Under the pieces are notes generated by a model that was given only the letters and a program-made list of their open reading frames with translations, ran no database searches and was not told the DNA's origin. Shown here piece after piece: positions 23,957 to 31,555 of a stretch of 43,330 bases of DNA. Positions within the stretch are counted from its first letter, which is position 1. Each line of letters begins with the position of its first letter. This DNA is from Rhodospirillaceae bacterium UBA6219 (GTDB lineage: Bacteria; Pseudomonadota; Alphaproteobacteria; Rhodospirillales; Magnetospirillaceae). The DNA lies in assembly GCA_002435715.1 (NCBI GenBank), contig DISD01000046.1:1-43330 (forward strand), in the 5' to 3' direction. Made by a program: the position numbers and the translations under genes.

Positions 23957-24352
23957 ATGAGCGAATTGTCCAATTCCCGTCGCAAGGTGTTCGCCCCCGG
24001 GTCCCAGATCTTCGAGGAAGGCGCCCCGGGTGCGGAAGCCTATGTGGTGGAATATGGGCGGGTCGCGGTGTTCAAGACCGTCCAAGGGCGCCGGATCTCG
24101 TTGGGCACCGTGTTGCAGGGCGGCATCTTCGGCGAGATGGCGCTGATCGACGACCAGCCGCGCATGGCGTCGGCCGTCGCCGAAGAAGAAACCGCCTGCG
24201 TGGTCATCGGCAAGGAACGCCTGACCGAGCAATTGGAAAAGGCCCCCAAAGGGGTGCGGGCCATCGTCGGCGCGCTTTTGGGCAACATCCGCCTGATGGG
24301 GGCCGAACTGGCCGAAGCCCGCGTCATCCTGTCCGAGCCCGACAAACCATGA
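23957..24352 (+). CDS. Cyclic-nucleotide-binding-domain protein without a DNA-binding domain
   Basis: The 131-residue protein is a single Crp-type cNMP-binding beta-barrel: FAPGSQIFEEGAPGAEAYVV at the N-end and the phosphate-binding cassette GEMALIDDQPRMASAVA (about 75-91), with Arg-Met in the position that contacts the cyclic phosphate in CRP. A short helical tail follows instead of a helix-turn-helix. It could sense cAMP or another small ligand and act by protein contact. It is closely spaced after nadB (13 bases) and overlaps the next gene as ATGA, so it is probably expressed with NAD synthesis genes, though a functional link is unproven. Confidence 0.82.
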   Translation: MSELSNSRRKVFAPGSQIFEEGAPGAEAYVVEYGRVAVFKTVQGRRISLGTVLQGGIFGEMALIDDQPRMASAVAEEETACVVIGKERLTEQLEKAPKGVRAIVGALLGNIRLMGAELAEARVILSEPDKP

Positions 24353-24726
24353 GACGCCGGCTCGCCCTTTTCGCCCTGGGGGCCTGGATGTCGGGACTGG
24401 CGATGCCGGCTCGGGCTTCAGGCGGCGCCAAGGGCGGCGAGATCTACGTCAAGCTGCCCACCATCAACGTGGAATATTGGGACGAGGCCGGCATCTTCCA
24501 TATGGTGGTGGTGGACGCCGCCGTGGTCTTCCACGAAGAAGGCGCCAAGGTGGACAAGTCGGTGGGCGTGCTGATCAGTCATGCCCTGTCGGCCATGACC
24601 TGGGAAGAGTTTTCCCGCGGCAACCCGGCCGCCACCGTCAAGGCCATCGCCTTGGACCTGGTGCGCAAGCAACCGGGTGCCGAAAAAGCCGTCGAAGTGC
24701 TGTTGGCCCGTCTGATCATCCGCTGA
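24349..24726 (+). CDS. Exported hypothetical protein with FliL-like pattern
   Basis: This 125-residue protein has a clear N-terminal signal sequence (MRRRLALFALGAWMSGLAMP, then ARASGG cleavage region). The mature part, IYVKLPTINVEYWDEAGIFH through ISHALSAMTWEEFS to EVLLARLIIR, follows the beta-strand then helix then terminal-strand order of the FliL periplasmic domain, which resembles stomatin/SPFH folds. The match is to the pattern only; no flagellar genes are nearby. It overlaps the cNMP-binding gene by four bases and ends 12 bases before the next exported protein. Confidence 0.6.
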   Translation: MRRRLALFALGAWMSGLAMPARASGGAKGGEIYVKLPTINVEYWDEAGIFHMVVVDAAVVFHEEGAKVDKSVGVLISHALSAMTWEEFSRGNPAATVKAIALDLVRKQPGAEKAVEVLLARLIIR

Positions 24727-24738
24727 AAGGCCCCGCCC

Positions 24739-25389
24739 ATGCGCAATCGGCTTCTTTCCCTTGCGCTGCTTCCCTGGTTCGCCGTGGCGGCCCACGCCCA
24801 AGAGGTCGAGCCCTTGGGCGATCCGGGACAGGATTGGTCCAGTTCCATGGAACAAGTGCTGACGACCAATTCCTTGTCCGCCACGGCGGCATTGGACCCG
24901 TTGGCGGCCCCTTTGCTGGCCTGTTCCGGCACCGCCTGCCGGCATCTGTGGCTGGTGGCGCTGGCCCCGGACGACCGTGAAGACATCCGCCATCTGTTCG
25001 AGGACGTCGCCGATTCCGCCCAGGAACGGCGCGCCATCGCCCAGGCCATCGCCCGCATCGAAACCAGCGTCGGCCGCCAGAACGGCACCTGGGCCGACGA
25101 CGCCGGAAACCGCGTCTCGGAAACCGACGACCCCAGCCAGTTGGACTGTGTGTCGGAAACCGCCAACACCCGTTCCTACCTGCAACGACTGGTTCAGGCT
25201 GGGTTGATCAGCCGCCACCATGTGGGCCGGATGGTGATGCGCTTCACCCTGATCCTGCAACACGTGGCCTCGACCATTGTCGATGACGACGACGGCAACG
25301 AATACGTGGTCGATTCCTGGGTCGGCGCCAATGGCGAGGAACCCAGCGTCGAAACCCTCTCGCAATGGCGTTCGCACTGGCGGGTATAA
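24739..25389 (+). CDS. Exported protein, possible transglutaminase-like cysteine protease
   Basis: This 216-residue protein has a signal peptide (MRNRLLSLALLPWFAVAAHA, then QEVEP). The C-terminal half contains Cys137 in QLDCVSETANTRSYL, His175 in LILQHVAS and Asp192 in EYVVDSWVG. The order, spacing and surrounding hydrophobic pattern fit the Cys-His-Asp triad of bacterial transglutaminase-like cysteine proteinases (BTLCP-type). The usual GDCEDYA context is degenerate, so activity is uncertain. A second Cys pair (ACSGTACRH, about residues 55-61) could form a disulfide. It is likely periplasmic and the last gene of the group that begins at nadA. Confidence 0.6.
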   Translation: MRNRLLSLALLPWFAVAAHAQEVEPLGDPGQDWSSSMEQVLTTNSLSATAALDPLAAPLLACSGTACRHLWLVALAPDDREDIRHLFEDVADSAQERRAIAQAIARIETSVGRQNGTWADDAGNRVSETDDPSQLDCVSETANTRSYLQRLVQAGLISRHHVGRMVMRFTLILQHVASTIVDDDDGNEYVVDSWVGANGEEPSVETLSQWRSHWRV

Positions 25390-25470
25390 ACAGGTCGATG
25401 GAAACGACCTTGCAACGCACACATCCGAAAGGCATCCTGCCGAGGTCTTGAACCGAGGAACGGTCGTGCC

Positions 25471-26343
25471 ATGAAACCGGAAGAAGTGTTCGCGTCTTTG
25501 ACCGCCTTCCAGCAAGCCCTGGCCGGTCATTTCGATTGGCTGCACCGCTGGTATCAGGCGGTGCTGAACCGCGAAGACGGCGCCAACATCCCTGATGCCG
25601 CCACCACCGCCTGCCCCTTCGACCAATGGCACAAGCAGGTGGCCACCACCCCCTTCGCCGAATACCAGGGTTTTGCCCAACTGGCCGTCGAACACGACCA
25701 AGTCCATGACAAGGCGCAGCAATTGTCGGGCCGGGCGCAAGCCGGGCTGACGGTGACCACGTCGGATTACGAAACCCTGATGACCTCGGTCCTGGCCTTC
25801 GGCGCCACCGCCCAAAGTTTCGAGCGCGAAGTGTGGAAGGCGCTGGCCACCGTCGATCCGCTGACCGGATTGGCCAACCGCCAGGCCATGCGCAGCCATC
25901 TGATGGGCGAGCGCGACCGCTCGCTGCGCCAGAAATTGCCTTTGTCCCTGGCCCTGGCCGACATCGACCATTTCAAGAAGATCAACGACAGTTTCGGCCA
26001 TTCCCAGGGCGACAAGGTGCTGCGTGCGGTGGCGGCGGTGCTGAAGGTGACCGTGCGGCCCTATGACGTGGTCTACCGTTATGGCGGCGAGGAATTCCTG
26101 CTGTGCCTGCCGGGCACCAATGCCGAAAACGGCGCCTTGGTTCTGGAACGCATCCGCGCCGCCATCGAAGCGTTGGAATTGACCGACGACCGTGGCGCCG
26201 CCATTGCGGTCACCGCCACTTTCGGCATCGCCGAGATCAATGCCGATCTGTCGGTGGACGACGCCATCGAAATGGCCGACCGCGCCCTTTATGACGGCAA
26301 GCTGCAAGGTCGCAACCGGGTGATCCTGGCCGGGCGAGCCTAG
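25471..26343 (+). CDS. DgcZ-like diguanylate cyclase: zinc-binding CZB domain plus GGDEF
   Basis: This 290-residue protein couples a chemoreceptor zinc-binding (CZB) domain to a GGDEF domain. The four zinc ligands can be placed at His20, Cys48, His75 and His79, matching the spacing of His22, Cys52, His79 and His83 in E. coli DgcZ. The cyclase domain (about 128-290) has DPLTGLANR at its start, ADIDHFKKINDSFGH, the active-site GGEEF at 205-209, and an RxxD inhibitory site (RPYD, 196-199) for product feedback. Zinc is expected to inhibit c-di-GMP synthesis, as in DgcZ. It is cytosolic. The Sel1-repeat gene follows after 54 bases. Confidence 0.9.
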   Translation: MKPEEVFASLTAFQQALAGHFDWLHRWYQAVLNREDGANIPDAATTACPFDQWHKQVATTPFAEYQGFAQLAVEHDQVHDKAQQLSGRAQAGLTVTTSDYETLMTSVLAFGATAQSFEREVWKALATVDPLTGLANRQAMRSHLMGERDRSLRQKLPLSLALADIDHFKKINDSFGHSQGDKVLRAVAAVLKVTVRPYDVVYRYGGEEFLLCLPGTNAENGALVLERIRAAIEALELTDDRGAAIAVTATFGIAEINADLSVDDAIEMADRALYDGKLQGRNRVILAGRA

Positions 26344-26397
26344 ACTTAGGCCATAGCTTGGTGCATCCTGTTCCGCACAAGGGAAAGGTGTGGGCGG

Positions 26398-27654
26398 ATG
26401 TCGCGCGAACCCGAAATCATCGCCGCCATGCGCAAAGCGGCGGAAGCCGGAGAAGTCTCGGCGCAATTCAGCCTGGGCGAAGCCTTTCGGCTGGGCCAAA
26501 AGATTGCCCGTGACACCGAGCAAGCGGTGTTGTGGCTGCATCGCGCCGCCGAACAGGGACATTCCCAGGCCAAGCGTTCCTTAGATATCCTAAAGACCCA
26601 GGGTATCGACATCACGCCCCCCGCCGACCCAGCATCGCAGCGCAAGCTGCAAAGCCTGGACGATCTGCTGGACAGCTTGAAACCGGCCACCGGACCGGAA
26701 GGCGATGGCGGCATCGATGCGCCGCTGCTGCCGCCCGCCCCCGAATCCGACCCGCTGGACCTGGAAGGCGGGTCGGTGGACGCCGCATCCTTGCGGTCCT
26801 CGGATGACCCTGTGGCCTGGGTCGCCTTGGGCAACGCCTATCGTCAGGGGCATGGATTCGATCAGGACGAGGTCGAGGCTTTCACCTGGTATGAAAAGGC
26901 CGCCAAGGCCGGCAACAGCCAAGGACAATACGCCCTGGCCGTCATGTACGACCAAGGATTGGGCACCCGCGCCAACGACAAGGAAGCCCTGCGCTGGTAT
27001 CTGGCCGCCGCCAAGGCCGGCGACGCGCCGGCCCAGTTCAACCTAGCCAACATGATCCGCGACGGCCGGGGCTGTCCCGCCGATCCCAAGGTGGCCGAAC
27101 AATGGTACCGCAAGGCCGCCGAACAAGGTGAAGCCGCGGCGCTTTTCTGCCTGGGCGCTTTGTACGAAACCGGCCACGACCGCGACAAGGCCCTGGACTT
27201 CTATCGGCAGGCCGCCGCCCAAGGGGTGGCCGAGGCCCAGTTCAACCTGGGCAACATGCTGCGCGCCAGTGATGGCGACGCCGCCATGGATTTCTATACC
27301 CAGGCTTCCGAACAGGGATTGGTCGCCGCCCAGGTCAATCTGGGGCTGATGCTGCAGGATTTGGACCCCCGGACCGCCACCTATTGGCTGCGCCGCGCCG
27401 CCCAATCGGGCAATGCCATGGCCATGCTGAACCTTGCCGCCATGTATCTGGAGGGTCACGGCGTCGACAAGGACGAGATCGAGGCCCATCTGTGGTTGGA
27501 CGCCCTGGCCGACAGCAACCCCGATGCCAAGATCGCCGCTTGCGCCCAGCAGGGGTTGGCGGCCCTGGCCCGGGTGATCGGCGAACAAGGCCTGGCCGAA
27601 TCCCGCCGCCGCCGCCCCTTGCGGGGCTTGGCACCCAAGCCGGCGGGGGGCTGA
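26398..27654 (+). CDS. Sel1-repeat (TPR-like) protein
   Basis: This 418-residue soluble protein is built from Sel1 repeats. One lies at about residues 10-55 (SAQFSLGEAFRLG, AVLWLHRAAEQGHSQA). An acidic, Pro-rich linker (about 65-135) follows, then about seven consecutive repeats (about 138-385, e.g. ALRWYLAAAKAGDAPAQ, AEQWYRKAAEQGEAAAL). Such superhelices are protein-binding scaffolds, often in signalling or envelope processes. There is no signal peptide. The gene is three bases before the 563-residue unknown protein, so the two probably work together; a link to the upstream zinc-sensing cyclase is plausible from position only. Confidence 0.85.
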   Translation: MSREPEIIAAMRKAAEAGEVSAQFSLGEAFRLGQKIARDTEQAVLWLHRAAEQGHSQAKRSLDILKTQGIDITPPADPASQRKLQSLDDLLDSLKPATGPEGDGGIDAPLLPPAPESDPLDLEGGSVDAASLRSSDDPVAWVALGNAYRQGHGFDQDEVEAFTWYEKAAKAGNSQGQYALAVMYDQGLGTRANDKEALRWYLAAAKAGDAPAQFNLANMIRDGRGCPADPKVAEQWYRKAAEQGEAAALFCLGALYETGHDRDKALDFYRQAAAQGVAEAQFNLGNMLRASDGDAAMDFYTQASEQGLVAAQVNLGLMLQDLDPRTATYWLRRAAQSGNAMAMLNLAAMYLEGHGVDKDEIEAHLWLDALADSNPDAKIAACAQQGLAALARVIGEQGLAESRRRRPLRGLAPKPAGG

Positions 27655-27657
27655 GCC

Positions 27658-29349
27658 ATGGCCAGCCCCAACGTCTCTTTCGAAATTCAGGTGATGGCCG
27701 ACAAGCACTGGGTGGTGGCCCAGTTCGCTGACGACGAAGAAAAAGCCAAGGCCTTCGCCGACAACCTGCTGCAAAAGGGCAACCACAGCGCCGTGCGCGT
27801 GGTGCGCGACTTCAAACGCCTGGACGGCTTGCACACCGAAACGGTGATCCAGGAAAAGACCACCACGGTCAAACAAAGCGTCGATCTGTCGCTGTCCCCC
27901 ATTTCGGACGCGCCCTTGTGCAGCGAACTGGCCGATTTCTATGGCCCGGCGGCACGGCTGACCATGGGCCGGCTGGTGCGCAAATATCTGGACGAGGTGT
28001 CGGTCACGCCGACCGAAATGCTGCACTCGGCGGCCGAGATGAAACGCTTCGCCGACAAGGGCAGTTTGTTGTTCTCGGCCATCGACCGGGTGTCCAGTTT
28101 GCAGGCGGCGGCCAGTGGTCAGGAAACCAAGGCCCGGCGCGACTTCCTGTCGCAAAGCTGGGACGAATTGGCGGCGCGCGGACGGAAGTTCGCCTCCCGC
28201 AAGGCCAAGCCGCCGAAAAGCGTCGCCGACATCCTGGCGGAAGTGGAAAAGGGCGGCGACGACCATCCCTATCTGTGCCTGTCCATGATGAGCTTGGCGT
28301 TGCTGGAATGCCGGTCATGGCTGGGCAAACTGGATCTGCTGTTGAAATGGATGGCGGAAGCCGCCAGCACGCCGTTGTTGCCGATGATCGACGGCATCGT
28401 CGCCGATATCGTGGTTTCCGCCCAATTCATCCAGGATTTGCTGGGGTTCCAGTCCAATCTGGGGGCGGCGCTGACATCCTTGTGCAACCTGGCCGAGGGC
28501 AAGGCGGAACCGGCCAAGTTCTGCCCGGAAAGCTTCGCCCCCCTGAACCAGCAATTCGCCAGGGGGAATTTGGGCCAAGCGCGTGAGGTTCTGCTGGGCC
28601 GGGTGGTGCGCGAACTGGGCGGCGGCAACCCGCTGTCGCGCAACGAACCCAAGCAGGAATTCGAAGTCTTCTGCAAGGTGCTGCACCGGGTGGTGGGCCG
28701 CCAAGGTGTGCTGGGCGGCGGCGCCATGGCGGAAGCATGCCTCCATCGTGTCACCCGCATCCATGCCCATCTGGGCACGGTGACGGCGTCGCAGGCCATT
28801 GAACTGACCCTGTCGGCGTTGTCCGACCACGCCTTGGGCATGCAGTACCTGCTGGCTTTGGCCGACTCGCCGTTGGGACGCGGCATGGGCGAGTCCTTGA
28901 CCGACCTGGTGATCGGCAAGATCCGCGCCGCCGACCACATCAACAAATGGGTGCCGGTCCGCCAATCGCCGCCCGACCGCATGGTCGCCCTGGCGGCACT
29001 GAACCGCGCCATCCTGGCGTCCGACGTTTTCCCCGAACCGACACGCGCCGAGTTGGGCCGCCATGTGGACGAAGTGCTGGCCCGCTATCTGGTGGACGAG
29101 GAAGTGATCGAGAAGATCGACAAGGCCGACGACCCCTTGGCCATGCGGGCCATCCGCTTGATCAAGTTCTGCGGCTCGGGGGTCCTGATCGAGGGAAGAT
29201 CCATGAACCTGGCCAAGTCACGCGTTATCGAACACCTGCGCCAGCCGCAATTCGAGGAAAAGTTCCTGGCCAGCGTCCCCGAACCGGGCAAGGCCGAGCA
29301 ACACTTGCGGGAATTCCACCGACTTTTGATCCAAACCGGCTTCCGCTAG
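27658..29349 (+). CDS. Large helical protein of unknown function (563 aa)
   Basis: I do not recognise this family. A small N-terminal alpha/beta domain (about residues 1-70: VSFEIQVMADKHWVVAQFAD, HSAVRVVRDFKRLDG) resembles a strand-helix-strand input module. The remaining 490 residues look almost wholly alpha-helical, without membrane segments or signal peptide, and with no catalytic motif I can name. Cys-containing helices occur near DDHPYLCLSMM and IKFCGSGVL. Codon use and length are normal for the locus. It is translated immediately after the Sel1 protein (three-base gap), which suggests a complex. Confidence 0.75.
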   Translation: MASPNVSFEIQVMADKHWVVAQFADDEEKAKAFADNLLQKGNHSAVRVVRDFKRLDGLHTETVIQEKTTTVKQSVDLSLSPISDAPLCSELADFYGPAARLTMGRLVRKYLDEVSVTPTEMLHSAAEMKRFADKGSLLFSAIDRVSSLQAAASGQETKARRDFLSQSWDELAARGRKFASRKAKPPKSVADILAEVEKGGDDHPYLCLSMMSLALLECRSWLGKLDLLLKWMAEAASTPLLPMIDGIVADIVVSAQFIQDLLGFQSNLGAALTSLCNLAEGKAEPAKFCPESFAPLNQQFARGNLGQAREVLLGRVVRELGGGNPLSRNEPKQEFEVFCKVLHRVVGRQGVLGGGAMAEACLHRVTRIHAHLGTVTASQAIELTLSALSDHALGMQYLLALADSPLGRGMGESLTDLVIGKIRAADHINKWVPVRQSPPDRMVALAALNRAILASDVFPEPTRAELGRHVDEVLARYLVDEEVIEKIDKADDPLAMRAIRLIKFCGSGVLIEGRSMNLAKSRVIEHLRQPQFEEKFLASVPEPGKAEQHLREFHRLLIQTGFR

Positions 29350-29453
29350 GCGTTTGGCACGATTCCCCCATTGACGGGACCCCAGCGCTCTGGCAATTGG
29401 GTGTTCCATACGGATGGGTCCGCACATCAATTCTTACAGGGGAACGACTACCC

Positions 29454-29732
29454 ATGAACAAGGCTGATCTGGTTTCGCGCGTTGCCGAACTCTCGGGCCT
29501 CACCAAGGCTGATTCCGAAAAGGCCGTCGACGGCGTGTTCGAAGCGATCACCGCTTCCCTGAAGGGCGGCGATGAAGTCCGTCTGGTTGGCTTCGGCTCC
29601 TTCTCGGTCGCCACTCGCGCCGCCTCGGAAGGCCGCAACCCGCGCACCGGCGAAAAGATTCAGATCCCTGCCTCGAAGCAGCCGAAGTTCTCGGCCGGCA
29701 AGGGCCTGAAGGAAGCCGTCAACGGCAAGTAA
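29454..29732 (+). CDS. hup: HU-family nucleoid DNA-binding protein
   Basis: This 92-residue protein begins MNKADLVSRVAELSGLTKAD and has the HU beta-arm signature GFGSFSVATRAASEGRNP then RTGEKIQIPASKQPKFSAGK. It bends and compacts DNA as a homo- or heterodimer. The start has AGGGGAA upstream, and a strong intrinsic terminator follows, so the gene is monocistronic. Reading upstream in the same frame is open for 169 codons but is not gene-like and is a shadow of the preceding gene. Confidence 0.95.
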   Translation: MNKADLVSRVAELSGLTKADSEKAVDGVFEAITASLKGGDEVRLVGFGSFSVATRAASEGRNPRTGEKIQIPASKQPKFSAGKGLKEAVNGK

Positions 29733-29753
29733 GATCGGGTTTCCCGATTTTCG

Positions 29754-29787
29754 CCCCCCGGTCCCTTGGGCCGGGGGGTTTTTTTTA
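29754..29787 (+). terminator. Intrinsic terminator of the HU gene
   Basis: CCCCCCGG (29754-29761) and CCGGGGGG (29771-29778) form a perfect 8-bp stem with a 9-base loop, followed by eight T. Confidence 0.92.
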
Positions 29788-29858
29788 TTTGCGCCGCACC
29801 ATTGCACAAGGGGGAACACCCACCATCTGGTGGTTAAGCAAATCATACGGGCCAGTGC

Positions 29859-29887
29859 TTGACGCCCCGCCCACAGCTTCCTAGAGT
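29859..29887 (+). promoter_or_regulatory. Probable trxA promoter
   Basis: TTGACG (29859-29864), a 17-base spacer and TAGAGT (29882-29887) lie about 60 bases before the thioredoxin start. The same -35 hexamer and spacing occur in the promoter at 11252-11280. Confidence 0.5.
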
Positions 29888-29944
29888 GAACCCAACAGTG
29901 GCCTGAGGCCCGGCAAACGACAAACGAACGCAAGGATGACGGTG

Positions 29945-30259
29945 ATGAAGAACGTGACTGACCAGAGCTTCGAAGCCGATGTGCTGAAGGCCGCCGGCCC
30001 GGTGCTGGTGGACTTCTGGGCCGAATGGTGCGGCCCCTGCCGCCAGATCGCCCCGGCCTTGGAAGAAGTGTCCAAGGACATGGAAGGCAAGCTGACCGTC
30101 GTCAAGATCAACATCGATGAAAACCCCGGCACCCCCGGCAAGTACGGCGTGCGTGGCATCCCCACCCTGATGATCTTCAAGGGGGGTCAGGTGGCCGCCA
30201 CCAAGATCGGCGCCCTGCCCAAGAGCAAGCTGGTGGAGTGGGTTCAGTCCAGCCTGTAA
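29945..30259 (+). CDS. trxA: Thioredoxin
   Basis: This 104-residue thioredoxin has the redox pair Cys29/Cys32 in FWAEWCGPCRQIAP, the cis-proline region GIPTLMIFKGGQ, and the KINIDENP strand. It reduces protein disulfides in the cytoplasm with thioredoxin reductase (not in this window). The ATG at 29945 is preferred because AAGGA lies eight bases upstream; an ATG three codons earlier has no space for a ribosome site. A terminator follows. Confidence 0.95.
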   Translation: MKNVTDQSFEADVLKAAGPVLVDFWAEWCGPCRQIAPALEEVSKDMEGKLTVVKINIDENPGTPGKYGVRGIPTLMIFKGGQVAATKIGALPKSKLVEWVQSSL

Positions 30260-30285
30260 GGCCCGGACCAGCCGAGTGACGATCA

Positions 30286-30315
30286 GGCCCCGTCCCGCGT
30301 GGAAGGGGCCTTTTT
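30286..30315 (+). terminator. Intrinsic terminator of trxA
   Basis: GGCCCC (30286-30291) pairs with GGGGCC (30305-30310), followed by five T. One more A-T pair extends the stem. Confidence 0.85.
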
Positions 30316-30334
30316 GTTTGCCCTGAGACCTGAC

Positions 30335-30428
30335 AAAAAAAGGGCGAGCATGCCGCCCGCCCTGAAGTCTTGAGGAGGAGATACGCTTTGCGATCGATCT
30401 CCCGCCGGTCGCCTCGGGACGCCGGCTG
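30335..30428 (-). ncRNA. Candidate trans-acting small RNA with CU-rich anti-Shine-Dalgarno segment
   Basis: On the minus strand a TATAGT -10 box (30440-30435, weak -35) would start a transcript near 30428. It could fold a 5' stem (GCCGG with CCGGC), leave a single-stranded CUCCUCCUC segment (about 30382-30372), and end in a GGGCG/CGCCC hairpin with seven U (30341-30335). This order, with 5' stem, exposed anti-ribosome-site motif and terminator, is that of alphaproteobacterial small RNAs of the alpha-r8/MmgR (Rfam suhB) type; MmgR limits PHB granule formation in Sinorhizobium. The family assignment is by architecture only. No ORF explains the region. Confidence 0.5.
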
Positions 30429-30494
30429 GGCCGCACTATAGCCGCAATCGCCTACCCTTTGGAATAGCCTTATGAGCAAGGGGATAATTTTTCC

Positions 30495-31094
30495 ATGAAG
30501 CGCGACTACCCCGCAACCAGCAGAAACAAAGGACCTATCCTCGAGGTCTTAAAAGAGCACCTCCCACCCAAAGGGGTGGTTCTTGAGATTGCCTCGGGTA
30601 GTGGCCAACATGTCTGCTGGTTTGCCCATCACTTACCCGATCTGATCTGGCAGCCCAGTGACGGCGACCCGGAATGCCTGCCCTCGATCGAGGCATGGCG
30701 CCAGGACAGCGGCCTGCAAGACCGCATTCGTCCGCCGGTCCATCTGGACGTCACCGCCCTGCCCTGGCCGACGCAAGAGTTGGACGCGGTGTTTTGTTCG
30801 AACATGATCCATATCGCCCCCTGGGAAGCCGCCCAGGCCTTGGCGCAAGGGGCAGGCGCCGTTCTGCGCCCTGGCGGCCTTTTGGTCCTGTACGGCCCGT
30901 TCAAGCGCAACGGCGCCCACACCGCGCCCTCCAACCAAGAATTCGATGCCGATTTGCGCCGGCGTAATCCGCAATGGGGCATCCGCGATTTGGCGGATTT
31001 CGACGCCCTGGCCGGGCAAGCCGGCCTGGATCACCACGAAACCATCCCCATGCCCGCCAACAATCTGTGTGTGGTGTGGCGCAAATGCCCTTGA
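30495..31094 (+). CDS. DUF938-family SAM-dependent methyltransferase-like protein
   Basis: This 199-residue protein has a class I methyltransferase fold. The SAM-binding motif is VVLEIASGSGQHVCWFA (about residues 28-44), the acidic loop is QPSDGDPEC, and motif IV is DAVFCSNMIHIAPWE. The N-terminal PATSRNKGPILEVL and the FKRNGAHTAPSNQEFD stretch are typical of DUF938. The substrate is unknown. It ends 31 bases before the Rrf2 regulator. The ribosome site is weak (AAGGGG about 14 bases before the ATG). Confidence 0.85.
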   Translation: MKRDYPATSRNKGPILEVLKEHLPPKGVVLEIASGSGQHVCWFAHHLPDLIWQPSDGDPECLPSIEAWRQDSGLQDRIRPPVHLDVTALPWPTQELDAVFCSNMIHIAPWEAAQALAQGAGAVLRPGGLLVLYGPFKRNGAHTAPSNQEFDADLRRRNPQWGIRDLADFDALAGQAGLDHHETIPMPANNLCVVWRKCP

Positions 31095-31111
31095 AATATA
31101 AAATAGTCATG

Positions 31112-31123
31112 GTTACATATTAC
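31112..31123. promoter_or_regulatory. Candidate Rrf2 operator, site 1
   Basis: GTTACATATTAC lies directly before the rrf2-like ATG and downstream of an AT-rich TATAAAAT element (about 31097). A closely related sequence, in the opposite orientation, occurs before the flavodoxin gene (31556-31571), which suggests one regulator binding both. Confidence 0.4.
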
Positions 31124-31125
31124 CC

Positions 31126-31545
31126 ATGAGCCAAAGCTGTCGATTCACCGTTGCGGTCCACACCTGCACCCTGCTGGGGTTGGAGACGGATCACGTCCTG
31201 ACCTCGGAATGGATCGCCGCCAGCGTCAACACCAATCCGGTGGTGATCCGGCGCATCCTGTCGGCCTTGAACAAAGCCGGTCTGGTCTGTTCCATCCGCG
31301 GCAGCAACGGCGGCTCGACCTTGGCCAGAAAAGCCGAAGACATCACGCTTTTGGACATCAAACGGGCGGTGGATACCGAAGGTCCCATCCCCCTTTACAA
31401 CCAACCGCCCAACGAGAAATGCCCGGTGGCGCGGTCCATGCAGCCGGTTCTGCGCCGAGTCATCGAACGGGCCGAGGCCGCCCGTGAAGCGGTTCTGGCC
31501 ACCACCTATTTGTCAGAAGTCATCGCCGCCGTGCCCAAGGTTTAA
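31126..31545 (+). CDS. Rrf2-family transcriptional regulator
   Basis: This 139-residue protein has an Rrf2 winged helix: FTVAVHTCTLLGLE, TSEWIAASVNTNPVVIRRIL (recognition region) and LVCSIRGSNGGSTLARKAED (wing). The three clustered Cys that hold a 2Fe-2S cluster in IscR/NsrR are not present as a group; four scattered Cys occur (in SQSCRF, VHTCTL, GLVCSI, NEKCPV), so a thiol-based sensor of the YwnA/CymR-like type is more likely. No Shine-Dalgarno precedes the ATG, so a short-leader or leaderless transcript is possible. The neighbouring flavodoxin-like gene is the probable target. Confidence 0.85.
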   Translation: MSQSCRFTVAVHTCTLLGLETDHVLTSEWIAASVNTNPVVIRRILSALNKAGLVCSIRGSNGGSTLARKAEDITLLDIKRAVDTEGPIPLYNQPPNEKCPVARSMQPVLRRVIERAEAAREAVLATTYLSEVIAAVPKV

Positions 31546-31555
31546 TTTTTGCCCC

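Noticed and set aside
29353..29390. TTGGCACGATTCCCCC before the HU gene as a sigma-54 promoter
   Set aside because: The -24 part fits, but the -12 GC element (TTGC) is absent at the required distance.
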